This document shows, one piece after another, positions 9,960-20,943 of a DNA stretch of 64,000 bases. Position 1 is the stretch's first letter; every line of letters starts with the position of its first letter. The stretch is from Platerodrilus igneus. Lineage: Eukaryota > Arthropoda > Insecta > Coleoptera > Lycidae. The position numbers and the translations under genes were made by a program. The stretch spans positions 3,808,001 through 3,872,000 of the forward strand of contig JARFIW010001104.1 of the NCBI GenBank assembly GCA_036346225.1, read 5' to 3'. The notes below the pieces were generated by a model. The model saw only the letters and a program-made list of their open reading frames with translations. It made no database searches and was not told the origin of the DNA.

Positions 9960-11525
9960 TTAAAGTCGTTTATTACCGGTATGTGTTCTCATATGTTTTG
10001 TTAGATTACCCATTTGAAATGACTTATATTTACAAACCATACATGCAAATGGTTTATCACTGCTATGTACTTTCATATGCCTTTTCAGGTTGCCAATTTG
10101 AGATGTTTTGAAATCGCAGACCGTACATAGAAAAGGTTTAACACCAGTATGTACACTCACATGTAATTTTAGTGTGTCCTTTCGAGATGTTTTGAAACCA
10201 CAATCCATACATGAATATGGTTTATCACCGGTATGTGTTCTTATATGTGTTTTTAGACTTCCTATTTGAGATGTTTTGAAATCACAAACAAAACATGAAT
10301 ATGGTTTATCACCGGTATGTGCTCTCATATGAATTGTTAGATTATCAATTTGAGATGCTTTGTAATTACAAATCATGCATGAAAATGGTTTATCACCGGT
10401 GTGTGTTCTCATATGCTTCTTCAAGCTACCCATTTCAGATGTTTTAAAATTACAAACCATACATAAAAATGGTTTATCACCGGTGTGTGTTCTCATATGT
10501 ATTGTTAGATGTCTCTTTTGAGATGCTTTGTAATTGCAAACCATACATAAAAATGGTTTATCACCGGTGTGGGTTTTCAAATGCCTTCTCAAGCTGACCA
10601 TTTGAGATGTTTTGAAATCACAAATCGTACATGAAAATGGCTTAGCACTAGTATGCGTTTTCAAATGTGCTTTTAACTTGTACCTACTAGATGTTTTAAA
10701 ATCACAAACCATACATAAAAATGGTTTATCGCCAGTATGTACGATCATATGTACTTTTAGCTTATCCTTACGAGATGTTCTGAAACCACAAAGCATACAC
10801 GAGTATGGTTTATCGCCGGTATGTGTTCTCATATGTATTTTTAGACTTCCCCTTTGAGATGTTCTGTAATCACAAACCATACATGAATATGGTTTTTCAC
10901 CAGTGTGTGTTCTCATATGTATTGTTAGATTACCTATTTGAGATGCTTTGTAATTACATACCATACATGAAAATGGTTTATCACCGGTATGTGTTTGCAT
11001 ATGCTTTTTCAAGTTGCCCATTTCAGATGTTTTAAAATCACAAACCACACATAAAAATGGTTTATCGCCAGTATGCACGATCATATGTACTTTTAGCTTA
11101 TCCTTACGAGATGTTCTGAAACCACAAAGCATACACGAGTATGGTTTATCGCCGGTATGTGTTCTCATATGTATTTTTAGACTTCCCCTTTGAGATGTTC
11201 TGTAATCACAAACCATACATGAATATGGTTTTTCACCAGTGTGTGTTCTCATATGTATTGTTAGATTACCTATTTGAGATGCTTTGTAATTACATACCAT
11301 ACATGAAAATGGTTTATCACCAGTATGTGTTCTCATATGTATTGTTAGATTACCTATTTGAGATGTTTTGTAATTACATAGCATACATGAAAATGGTTTA
11401 TCACCGGTATGTGTTCGCATATGCTTTTTCAAGTTGCCCATTTCAGATGTTTTAAAATCACAAACCATACATAAAAATGGTTTATTGCCAGTATGCACCA
11501 TCATATGTACTTTTAGCTTATCCAT
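9960..11525 (-). CDS. C2H2 zinc-finger array protein (about 18 fingers)
   Basis: Open frame of 521 codons made almost entirely of classical C2H2 fingers, C-x2-C-x12-H-x3-H, joined by H-T-G-D-K-P-F/Y linkers (28 residues, 84 bp per finger). I count 18 complete fingers after a partial first one. Such proteins bind DNA in the nucleus; no KRAB, ZAD, BTB or other effector domain is visible. The apparent start (11525) falls inside a finger, so it is not a true N-terminus; a damaged stretch at 11526-11669 separates it from more fingers upstream. Four finger types (specificity segments QRGSLKI, RKDKLKV, EMGNLKK, QIGNLTI) recur as a block. The residue preceding the helix is Ala/Thr-Ser, and the aromatic residue sits two after the second Cys. 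Confidence 0.75.
   Translation of the reverse strand: MDKLKVHMMVHTGNKPFLCMVCDFKTSEMGNLKKHMRTHTGDKPFSCMLCNYKTSQIGNLTIHMRTHTGDKPFSCMVCNYKASQIGNLTIHMRTHTGEKPYSCMVCDYRTSQRGSLKIHMRTHTGDKPYSCMLCGFRTSRKDKLKVHMIVHTGDKPFLCVVCDFKTSEMGNLKKHMQTHTGDKPFSCMVCNYKASQIGNLTIHMRTHTGEKPYSCMVCDYRTSQRGSLKIHMRTHTGDKPYSCMLCGFRTSRKDKLKVHMIVHTGDKPFLCMVCDFKTSSRYKLKAHLKTHTSAKPFSCTICDFKTSQMVSLRRHLKTHTGDKPFLCMVCNYKASQKRHLTIHMRTHTGDKPFLCMVCNFKTSEMGSLKKHMRTHTGDKPFSCMICNYKASQIDNLTIHMRAHTGDKPYSCFVCDFKTSQIGSLKTHIRTHTGDKPYSCMDCGFKTSRKDTLKLHVSVHTGVKPFLCTVCDFKTSQIGNLKRHMKVHSSDKPFACMVCKYKSFQMGNLTKHMRTHTGNKRL
10741..11412 (-). repeat. 336-bp four-finger higher-order repeat
   Basis: The sequence starting ACGATCATATGTACTTTTAG at 10741 recurs at 11077, exactly 336 bp (four 84-bp fingers) apart, and is nearly identical across the unit. 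A third start of the same phrase lies at 11881. This points to recent segmental duplication or gene conversion inside the array. Confidence 0.85.
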
Positions 11526-11669
11526 TTACGATGGTTTTACTACGAAACCATCATAAAATGGTTTATCACGAGTATGGTTCTCATATGTACTTTAGCTTCG
11601 TGTTACCGATGTTGAATTGCAAATACATACATATATGTTTATAGATGTCCTCATATGTAGATGTTCTTG
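11526..11669 (-). pseudogene. Scrambled finger segment within the array
   Basis: Finger-derived phrases (TGGTTTATCAC, CTCATATGTA) persist, but with dense small insertions and deletions that destroy the frame. The finger blocks on both sides are nearly perfect. It may be genuine local decay or a consensus error in a repetitive assembly. Confidence 0.6.
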
Positions 11670-12050
11670 TTAATCACAAACCATACATGAATATGGTTTA
11701 TCACCAGTATGTGTTCTCATATGTATTGCTAGATTACCTATTTGAGATGCTTTGTAATTACATACCATACATGAAAATGGTTTATCACCGGTATGTGTTC
11801 GCATATGCTTTTTCAAGTTGCCCATTTCAGATGTTTTAAAATCACAAACCATACATAAAGATGGTTTATCGCCAGTATGCACGATCATATGTACTTTTAG
11901 CTTATCCTTACGAGATGTTCTGAAACCACAAAGCATACACGAGTATGGTTTATCGCCGGTATGTGTTCTCATATGTATTTTTAGACTTCCCCTTTGAAAT
12001 GTTCTGTAATCACAAACCAAACATGAATATGGTTTATCACCAGTATCACA
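11670..12050 (-). pseudogene. 5' portion of the minus-strand finger array
   Basis: Four to five fingers of the same types as the main array, in the order DYR, GFR, DFK, NYK, with H-T-G-D-K-P linkers. The finger frame can be followed to about 12045, where it reaches a stop and the similarity ends. No start codon, N-terminal domain or promoter is evident, so the gene is 5' truncated. The next identifiable sequence upstream is a gypsy fragment on the other strand. Confidence 0.8.
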
Positions 12051-12113
12051 TCATCTCCAAATTATCTCAGGAGCAATGGACTTGCCGAGTGAGGAGTTCA
12101 GACATGTAAAAAT

Positions 12114-12507
12114 ATGTTAAAAAATATTCATTACTTAATCCAGGTATTGAACTTTATTTACTTCAATACCTTCAATAACTTATCACCCGACCAAATTTTG
12201 TTTAACAGAAAGTTGAGAATAAAGGTTCCAGTTCATGCTGATTTGCTTAAACTTGTAAATAGTATTCAGACAAAATTAATTGAAAATCAGAATAACTATA
12301 AAAAAAGCAAATGATAAATATGTGAAACTTCGTGAACCTTTTAATCCGGGTGATATTGCGTTAATTCGTAATAATAATGTATGGGAACCTTGTAAAACAA
12401 ATAGTACAGAAGAAAGTCCGAGGTCTTATACCGTCAAAAACCAGTTCAGAACTAAACTAAGAAGGTATACCATTTATCACGTCCATCACGAAACGAGTTT
12501 AAAATAG
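12114..12507 (+). pseudogene. Ty3/gypsy integrase C-terminus
   Basis: Two overlapping plus-strand frames encode the end of a gypsy polyprotein: L-S-P-D-Q-I-L-F-N-R-K-L-R (host-partner region of the integrase end), then F-N-P-G-D-I-A-L-I-R, W-E-P, P-R-S-Y-T-V and an R-R motif. This is the GD...W.P...PRSY...RR pattern of gypsy C-termini. A frameshift lies near 12290. The stop at 12505-12507 is followed by a 3' untranslated stretch, a polypurine tract and an LTR, so this is the 3' end of a truncated element. Confidence 0.8.
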
Positions 12508-12699
12508 GACACAGGTGTTGAACTACAGGATACCATAATCATAGTAATGACTGTTAAGCTTTCCTTTAGTATTTTTCATTTAACTTTAAATTAAAATAGG
12601 ACGCCATTTATTTTACATATATTTCTGGCACTCTTCGTTTATACTCGTCCTTATAACGAACACGATTGGCTTTTAGAGACATTATTAATTATTACTAGA

Positions 12700-12728
12700 A
12701 GGAAGAAATAGGAAATAGAAAAGGAAGC
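12700..12728 (+). other. Polypurine tract before the 3' LTR
   Basis: A run of almost only A and G, ending GAAAAGGAAGC, sits immediately before TGTAATGTAACC, the LTR start. This is the normal position for priming plus-strand synthesis in a gypsy element. Confidence 0.7.
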
Positions 12729-14495
12729 TGTAATGTAACCTACCTGAAGGCTGACCTGAATGCCCTCTATAAACGGCACACATCCTGGTCACGGCACCAA
12801 ACTCTGCAATGTATCGCACCTGGATTATAAATTCTGTAACTCTAACCTACCTGTGGATCTTGAACGAAATTGCGACATATCTCTTGACAATACCTGGTCA
12901 TTCTAATAGATTAGAGTCGTCTAGTGGCTGTGAAGTGACACCTATGTTTGAAATAATAGAACTATTAGAACTTATTACCCAAACAGTATGTTACATGAGA
13001 TGGCGTTAAGGCGGGAAGGTTTGAAATAGAACTACAATAGTTAACGTCCCTACTTTAATTATTATAACCTCAAAACTAGGTTACCATCAATTAAACATGA
13101 ATTACGAGAGCAAACAGTGCCGGACTCCCTGGGTTAACGCTGATTAAAGAGTATCGGCACATAAAACCTCAACAACCCTACGCTAACTGCATAAATACAC
13201 TTCTCCAAGGATGGGGCGGCAAACAAGCACCCTGGGCGCTTTTAATATTACTGGATGTCAACTGTTACTTAGGCATTCTGCATATGAGACTGAAAAACTG
13301 CTAGTGTAGTCTAGCTAATCTATTCTAGAATGTAATAGAGAGGGCTGAGCCATTACTACCTGCCTAAAGTTGAAGAGGAAGGGCACTGGGAAAATAAGGC
13401 CCTTGACTACCAATGTTCCACCCCGCACGGCCATAAAATGTTAGTAAATTCAACAAAAACTCAAATATACACGTTTATCGTACATACCACTTACAGTTTC
13501 CAGCCCGTTTGGCAATATGATTCACAATGGCTAACCTACATTCTATCGTTGCGTAAACATTACTACAAATACGTTGGCAAAACAAATATTTATAAACAAA
13601 GTTAAACATGAACATATGCTATAATAGTACCAAACAAGGGGTACAAATGAATCGATCATCTCATACATAGTCATAATGCAAACGTGTTGATTACGGGGTC
13701 ATAGCAGAGGTTCGCTATAATCACATCATAACAAGAATAATAAAACTCAATATTAGTTAACGATAGAATTGCAGGTTATAATACGTCAGACCCTTCAAAG
13801 TTACATATAGTTAGGTGATACAAACGAGACATGAATTATGCAGTTATAAACGCGCAGCTAAAACTGAAATAAATATTTACATAATCATAACAAATCATTA
13901 AAACATTGAAAACAAATTATAAAATATGCGTGTAACGAATACATACCAAAGTTTAAAGAAACAATACAAGCCCAGATTCAGGCGCTAAATCTTTATAAAA
14001 TGCATGTTAAGAAAATATATTCAATTTAGTAAGCAGAAGTTATGAATGCATCAGGCAAGAACGTACTTTTAAAAAAATTAAACACATCGTGGCATTAAAT
14101 TTACAAACGAAAATATACATAACAACCTTGTGGTTAATTCAAATACTCTCTTAAAACATAAAGAAATAACGTTAAATAATTAATCAAGCTTCGATGCAAT
14201 CAGATAACTTCGAAATAGCATATAATTAAAAACATTACCTTGAATAAAACCGCCAGTGAAGTTTTTCAACCTTCCATTTTGAAATGTGTAGCAAAAGTCC
14301 CCGTTAAAAGCCCGTAAACAAATATCGATCGCCCTTACAATTCCAAATTCTGACGTCACGGAGTGCGTTCGGAAACCTGTAAGTGGTTACCGTACTGTTC
14401 AAAAATACTCTGAAATATCGGAATATACACTATAAAATTTGCAATAATTATCAACCAATAAGAATTGACTTAGAAAAATAGCACGAATCACTGCA
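12729..14495 (+). mobile_element. Long gypsy LTR, copy A (3' LTR)
   Basis: Starts TGTAATGTAACCTACCTG after the polypurine tract and ends ..AATCACTGCA. It aligns with the copies at 16074-18134 and 61007-62488 along shared blocks such as GCAAACAGTGCCG, GATGTCAACT, CCCCGCACGG and AATAATTATCAACCAAT. The first 200 bp hold a diverged internal duplication of the start phrase. No protein-coding frame of note; the short frame 12809-13009 is not meaningful. Confidence 0.75.
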
Positions 14496-14496
14496 A

Positions 14497-14990
14497 AGCT
14501 AAGATTAGAAATGGTGTTAGACAGGGCTGTATACTATCTCCCTTGATTTTTAATGTTTATTTTGAGGAAGCTTTAAACTTAGCCAGAGAGAGAAAAAGAT
14601 AGGTATTAGTGTACAGGGACAGAAAATAGACATGTTACGTTCTGCAGATGATATAGCCATTGTAGCAGAGTCTAGAAAAGAGTTAGGAGAATTTAAATAT
14701 TTTAGATGAGATATTACAGAGTAACTATATTATCAGAATTAGCTCAGGAAAGACAAAGATAATGACAAGTGAGTTACATCCTAGCTCTAAACCAAAATGA
14801 TCAATAGGTAATACCGAGTTAGAGGAGGTAGATGAATTTTGCTATTTAGGTAGTATAATTACAAAAGACGAATGTAGCAGAAGGGATATAGTAGCTAGAA
14901 TAGCTCAAGCTAGAAAAATGTTTTTAATGAAAGATATAGGAATATTCCCATTGGCAGGAAGAATTGGTGACAGCACCGTACAAAACTGTC
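14497..14990 (+). pseudogene. RTE-type LINE reverse transcriptase fragment
   Basis: Plus-strand sequence reads G-V-R-Q-G-C-I-L-S-P-L-I-F-N (RT fingers motif), then a segment around S-A-D-D-I-A-I-V-A (the active-site block, normally Y/F-A-D-D), S-S-G-K-T-K-I-M and F-C-Y-L-G-S-I-I-T. These are the RT motifs of RTE-clade LINEs in order. Stops and frameshifts occur near 14601, 14700 and 14800. Both ends are truncated: it abuts LTR copy A at the left and fades near 14990. Confidence 0.8.
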
Positions 14991-15733
14991 AATCTTTATT
15001 ATGTTAAATGACAGTATCCTTCATGCGCAATTCCAGGTATTTATTTGTATACAGTTGCCAATACTTTATTACTATATTTGACGTCATCCTAAAGTTATTT
15101 TGAATGGACTATACCAACGATGAAGTGTTCGAAAATGAATAAATAACTAGGAGCCCGAGGAAGTTGTTTCTAAGGTTACTGGAGGTATTTAGTTTTCATA
15201 AAACGAATTAATACTGGTTATTCAAAGGTAGCAACCTGTCAGAATGGCAACCACTCAACAGTTTCTCAGCAGGTAAAGGAAATACAAACTGTAAACCGCT
15301 TGTATGTATATATGTATATGCTAATATAATACATTTTGTAGGACAATAATGCTACCGACTGGAGCAATTATGCACCTTTAAAACTAAAGAAAAAAAACTT
15401 GAAAACAGCTTCGTCCACCGTTAGCAATCCATTATACTTGGCTAAGCAATAATATTATCAATTGAAAATGGAACTACTAAAGAAAAAAGATGAAAGGAAA
15501 CAAATGGAGTTTGAAAGAAAGTAAGAAAATGAGACAAAAGAACACGAACAAAAAATAATATTATTAAATTTACAGATTGTAGAAATGAAGAAAAAAACAG
15601 CAAAAAGAATAATAAAATTGAGCGTAACATGATTTTTGCAACCTTAACAAATAATACATTTCTTTTTATGAAATGAAACCTTTCCATAATACATCACACT
15701 AGACGTGTAAAGTATTAATTAATTAATAATTGT
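14991..15733. other. Unassigned stretch, partly Harbinger 3' flank
   Basis: No gene recognised. A short TATG/TATA-rich run lies at 15303-15322. The part nearest 15733 is probably untranslated sequence downstream of the Harbinger fragment. Confidence 0.4.
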
Positions 15734-15878
15734 CTAAATTGTCGGCCTAAATTCTGGTAGATCATCTTCATGATCCTCTTTAGGTTCTAACCATTCATAA
15801 GGTATACCTTCATTCTAGTCTATTGCAATATTATGTAAGACTGCTGTTGCTACAATGATGCTCATGACTGTTTCACGG
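15734..15878 (-). pseudogene. HARBI1-like transposase C-terminus
   Basis: The minus strand reads V-M-S-I-I-V-A-T-A-V-L-H-N-I-A-I, the conserved C-terminal helix of HARBI1 nucleases, then an acidic tail to a TAG at 15734-15736. One in-frame TAG lies in the middle. It is cut at the right by the gypsy RNase H fragment starting near 15879. It is the part missing from the split copy at 282-3285, but I cannot show that they are the same family. Confidence 0.75.
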
Positions 15879-16069
15879 TTATTGCCGACCACCACTCTTT
15901 AATTTGGTTGAATGATTTTCAATAACCTTTAGGAGGCTGCGTAGATGGGCTCTCAAGCTACAACAATATGATCTCGATATTATCCATAGCAACCGGTAAG
16001 CCAATGTCGTAGCTGACGCTCTTTCTCGTTTTGTCCCGATTATGGAAGATACAAATTTTTCTACTGTAC
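15879..16069 (+). pseudogene. Gypsy pol RNase H end (element G1)
   Basis: Reads A-D-H-H-S-L-I-W-L then R-R-W-A-L-K-L-Q-Q-Y-D-L-D-I-I and V-V-A-D-A-L-S-R, the C-terminal RNase H motifs of Ty3/gypsy pol. There are in-frame stops near 15923 and 15998 and a frameshift near 15920. It continues in frame at 18139 after the LTR copy inserted at 16074. Confidence 0.85.
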
Positions 16070-16073
16070 CAAC

Positions 16074-18134
16074 TGTAGTATAACCGTCCTGAAGGCTGAC
16101 CCAAACGCTCTCTATAAACGACACATCGGGCTCAATGATCTAACATCTAGTGGCAGTGGCTCGACGATATCTACGTTGTGTTGTTATAATGTAACCCAGA
16201 TTCACACTGGGAAGATGGCGTCAAGGCGGGACTTTTAATCAAAACAATAACCACTAAATTGGTCATTGGCATGAAAACATAGAAAATTCACATTCAAAGC
16301 AAACAGTGCCGTACTCTACCTGAACGATTGGGGAAAGAGCACGGCAGAGAAAACCCTAAACTACCCTCACACTTCCAACTGCATATGGCACATCTCGACA
16401 AGGACAGGTGACGTACAAGCCCCCCAGATCACCAACATTGAATTTGGCGGGATGTCAACTGTTACCCAGACATACCACACATGACAACTGAAGAAGCGTT
16501 AGTGTAAACCACCTAGTATTTTCTGGTAGATAATGAGGTTGGCTAGGCCAATACTATCCAGCGAAAGTTGAAGAGGAGGAACACCAGGAAGATGACCTAC
16601 ACCTTGACTACCAATGTTCCTCCCCGCACGGACATAAAATGTTAGTAATATTCAACAAGGCTCGAACACTCGCGCCCACATACATACATTAACAGTTTCC
16701 AGCCCGTGTTACAAAATATTTCACAAAGGCTAGCCCACTTCCTATTATTTGCAAAAGGGCACAACTACAAGTACCTTGACAAGACAACATGAATCGCTGA
16801 AATGAACATATGATATAATTGAGCATGGTTAAAAAGGCGTTTATTATTGAACAGACTATATCCAACATAGTCATAGATGCAAACGCGAAAGGCACGAAGA
16901 TAGTCGGTCATACCAGAGGTTTAATTTAATTACATCATAACAATTATCACAAACGTTAAATATCAGTTAATTATATAAGAACATCGGCTAGATAATAGGA
17001 TAATCAAAACAACAAACATATAATGACGTTTAAACCGAGATATGAGCAGTGTAGTTGTAAATGTGATTAATATGCTGAAATAAAACAATTACACATAATA
17101 AAATGTTAAATGTATCACAAATATCAAACATTATTAAATATGTTGGCAGCAAATACAGACGCAAAATTCTATAGCACAAATACAAGCCCAGATTCAGGCG
17201 CTAAATGTTTGTATAAATGCATGTTAGTTAAATATATTAAATCTAGTAAGCAAACGTTAAAAATTATTTATTATGATTGCATCGGTTAAAACGCACTTTT
17301 TAAAAAATTAAACACATCGTGGCATTACAAATTACAAACAAAAAATATACACAGCTTTGTGGTTAATTCAATAAAATCCAAAACAAAAACAACATTGAAA
17401 TATAATACTGTTCGTATTCAAATTTGCCTAATAATTTGGTTTAATATATTTAAGGAATGATGTGTTAATACTAGTTGCGCGTAAAATCACAGTAAGGGTA
17501 CATTCACTATTGGTTTTGCAACAGATGCAATGCAATTGAAGTTCGAACTCTGTATTAAATACTAAATAAACATTATTTCCAATAAACAAATCTCAGTTTT
17601 ACTCTGATTAGATACTAAATAAACAATTCAAATAAATAAATATGTTTTCAGTTGTTAAACCAAACCACACTCATTTATACATAAAACGTTGAATAAAACC
17701 GGCATCAAATTCTTAGCCAAAAGCAACAGGTAACACAAATATTTTCTTGAATGATTAAATAACTAACGATTTTACAATAAGTACCAACATCACATTTAAA
17801 ACAAAGCTCTGATTACAAGATGAAATCAGATTACCTTAAATAACCACTACATTTTAAACTTAAAAACATTACCTTTAATAAAAAACCGCCAAGTGAAATA
17901 TTTCAACCACCCATTTTGAAATCTAAAAACAAAGTCTTTTAACCCTTGTTGACTAGATTGATCGTCTCTACACATGAGCCCTTTATTCTGACATAACGGA
18001 ATGCGTTCAGACACCTGCAAGTGGTTACTGAGCTATTCTAACAAATACCTTCAAAAAGCTAAGTGAACACTATAATATTTGCAATAATTATCAATCAATG
18101 AGAAATCGACTTAGAAACACTACGGATCACTTCA
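16074..18134 (+). mobile_element. Long gypsy LTR, copy B (solo LTR)
   Basis: Begins TGTAGTATAACC and ends GGATCACTTCA, giving TG...CA termini, 2061 bp. It is flanked by CAAC at 16070-16073 and 18135-18138, a 4-bp target duplication as expected for gypsy. The pol frame on the left joins the frame on the right with one CAAC removed. Blocks shared with copies A and C run through its length. The TG...CA ends and duplication support a solo LTR left by recombination. The minus frames at 15879-16124 and 16689-16895 are not genes. Confidence 0.8.
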
Positions 18135-18138
18135 CAAC

Positions 18139-18886
18139 CCACCATAATAACCACGGTTCACTTAAATCTTACAACAAACATACTGATGTTGTTACCATTT
18201 TAGTTACTGCTGGCTCGTCCAAAGTAAAAATGGACTCTTGGTACAAATGTTTGCTAGTTAATGTGGGAGAAAAGCCATAGCCTTATAAAAATTGGAATAT
18301 AGTTAATGGAAAATTATTTTAAAATGCTCCTAGCAAATGTCCCGATTTATTAGATGCAGATTCCAATTGGAAAGACGTTCCTTTTAAATCTCAGAATATG
18401 GAAATTTACATGTTATCATGATGAACCCACTGCGCGTTATCTTGTTATTTTTAAAACTGTCGAAAGAATTTATGAAATTTACTACTGGTCAAGTTGAAAT
18501 CCGATGTTAACCGGTGTAAAAATTTGTTTACCGCATAAGCCGGAACAAAAGAAACCTCTAAGTTTTATGTCTCGTCACTCTATAGTTTCTATACCCTGGC
18601 AAATGATTCCATAGATTTAGGACCACTGCCTAAGACCACTAAAGGTTATTCTTACATTTTATCTGTAGTCGCCACTTTTTCAAAATTCCCTTTACTGTTT
18701 TCATTGCAAACCGCGATCGCTTCTGTAAGTTGTCAAAAAATTGAAGAATTTGTCATTCTGTTATTTGGTGTTTTAGAGTATATTTTGGTAGATAATGGTG
18801 TTCAGTTCGAAGCAATATTTTTAAATCTTCAGCAAATAAATATCACTCTAAAATTATTTTCAATGTGCTACGTACATCGACGTAAC
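18139..18886 (+). pseudogene. Gypsy pol integrase core (element G1)
   Basis: After a spacer, the sequence shows I-D-L-G-P-L-P-K-T-T-K-G (first catalytic Asp), A-T-F-S-K-F-P-L and I-L-V-D-N-G-V-Q-F (second catalytic Asp), the integrase core order. There are stops and frameshifts near 18281, 18420-18520 and 18612. It is interrupted at 18886 by an insertion and continues at 20225. Confidence 0.85.
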
Positions 18887-20224
18887 CTAAAAAAACCAAG
18901 AAAAAGAAAGAAAGGATGACCGGGCTCAATCGGTGAGTGGACGCTGTTTTATACCTATAGATAAATTAAAAAGAAACCTGAAATAAATAGAGAGAAAATT
19001 TCTATACACTCACTCATTCACACTCAAAATAAAACATACAAAGGAAAAAAAGAACTTATAATTAAACAAAATATTTACAGAACACAGTATTCCCAAACCC
19101 AACCCAAAAAAGTCAATGTCCCCAATTTACATATACATTATGAGAACCCCAAACATTAAAAAAAAATTACTCGTGAAAATGGCGAGCTGTAGTTTTTAGG
19201 TAATTACTCCCTGATATTATTTATTAAAAAGGAACCAAACGCAACCCTAAAAACCACTGCTCTAGATCATCGTAAATATATACTTAACCTATATTTACAA
19301 ATATAACGACAACAACGTTTTTACACATGCCAGCAAGTTTTTAAACCATTTTTAGTTATTTAAAAACAAATAGTAAAGCATTAATATAAGAGCAGTAAAT
19401 ATCAAAATAGTTCAATAATTTTCGTATATAAGAATTAAATTTGGAAACGCATGATACTTGAACGGTAAAATCCCAGGCGTTCTGGTTCCAAAGTAGCGAG
19501 AGAAAACAAAAAACTCACCCTCGAGTTGCTGACGTCGGGGTTGAGTCAGTAGCTGGTCCACGTCAGCGTGTAGGTAGGCCTACGCCCAGGAAGAACGCGT
19601 TTGGCCTCCCATTACCAGAAAAAGCGACAGCTCATGGGATTAGCGTGTCCCCCGCAAGAAGCTAGAATAATTACGAACAATAAATTAATTTATTGAAGCT
19701 AAAAAGTATCGTTTTATACAAACTCTAAATACCCACCACGCCATAATGCGTGCCAGAAATTCGCCTTACGAAAAATGGAACGAAGCGCAAACACGACGGA
19801 TGTTTTCGTGATGCTATTCGAACAGAAAGTGAATATTAAATTTGTTTAGTTAAAGCACCAAAGCTTAACGTAATCTTGTCGTCAAGGAAATAAAACAGGA
19901 AAACCCGAATTTATTGAAATAATTTCGCCGAATTCTTTCAAAAGGGAAGATACACCAGCATTAATTATTGGATACTTGGAAAGACGCCTATCTAATTATG
20001 GTGTGAATTCGACAATAAGGAATTCTTAGAAAGAATATTTATTTTTAATGAGCAGAAAGATTTATCAACTAAAATATATAGGATATTTGTTATTAATTGA
20101 AATACAATTTTAAACACGCCAAAGGGTTATTTTAATTTACGTAATTAATTTTCGTGTTTAACACCCAAAGGAATTTGAGTTACAAATTATTGTATACAAA
20201 CTAATCAATTATTTACGAAAATGA
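18887..20224. mobile_element. Unclassified 1338-bp insertion with 7-bp TSD
   Basis: ACGTAAC occurs at 18880-18886 and again at 20225-20231, exactly at the two edges where gypsy integrase coding stops and resumes. The insert begins CTAAAAAAACCAAG and ends TTACGAAAATGA. I find no terminal inverted repeats, LTR-type TG...CA ends or coding frame. The left end is A-rich and purine-rich and could be a T-rich tail if the element lies on the minus strand, but this is inference. Confidence 0.6.
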
Positions 20225-20812
20225 ACGTAACAAATCCGCCATATCATCTTGAGGCAAACCCCGTAGAAAGGATTAACCGTGTTTTAAAGCCCATGTTAGC
20301 TTCATATGTCGCGAATAACCAACGATGTTGGTATAAGATCCTACCAATGATCAGTTGTGCTGTTCGCCTCGTATTTTACGAGGTTACAGGCATGTCGCCC
20401 CTATATTTAGGTCACTTTGGCAGAGATACGTTAATTGATGGCTCTCAATTTGGTACTACTACCGATTCAGTCTCTTTAACAGATGTAAGTTTTTCTGATA
20501 GAAAAGATTTTTTAAGAGAGTTCCTGGATTCAGTAGGGTTTGTAATGAAATCTCACGAAAGTTGAAACTTGCTTATAGTAAAACTAAAGTTAACTATGAT
20601 CTTCGTCGCCGCGAGGCTAATTTTTCAGTTGGTGACACAGTTTGGCGAGGGAAGTATGTTTTGTCTGACGCTTAACTACTGGCTCCTAAATTTGTGGGGC
20701 CATACTTTACTAGGAACAGAAACTCAAATAATGCTTACAAACTATACGAAGACTCAGGCATATTCAAAAGTATTTAACATGGTTAAGATCTGAAGCTTCA
20801 TCCAGACTAAAC
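20225..20812 (+). pseudogene. Gypsy pol C-terminus (element G1)
   Basis: Begins with Y-H-L-E-A-N-P-V-E-R-I-N-R, the third catalytic (Glu) motif of gypsy integrase. It continues through G-M-S-P-L-Y-L-G and a second frame with V-N-Y-D-L-R-R-R, F-S-V-G-D-T-V-W and D-L-K near 20790, the standard C-terminal order. A frameshift occurs at about 20560. No LTR of this element is identifiable directly after it. Confidence 0.85.
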
Positions 20813-20943
20813 ATAATCTATTGTGACCTATGTTAGTGGGAACCCATCTTCTTTTTCTTCTCCTAATTTTAAGTCTACTTTTAAGTTCAGTTAGATTAAG
20901 CTGTAATACTTTTGGATACTAGTCGCTTTAGTCCCTGAATTTT

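Noticed and set aside
10612..11455. Plus-strand open frames opposite the minus-strand zinc-finger array
   Set aside because: They are antisense shadows created by the 84-bp periodicity; their Tyr/Met/Cys-rich repeats only mirror the fingers.
9960..12050. Regular repeats considered as a CRISPR or satellite array
   Set aside because: The repeats are coding, 84 bp long with no spacers, and translate into canonical C2H2 fingers.
15879..16124. 81-codon minus-strand frame
   Set aside because: Antisense to gypsy RNase H coding and running into the solo LTR.
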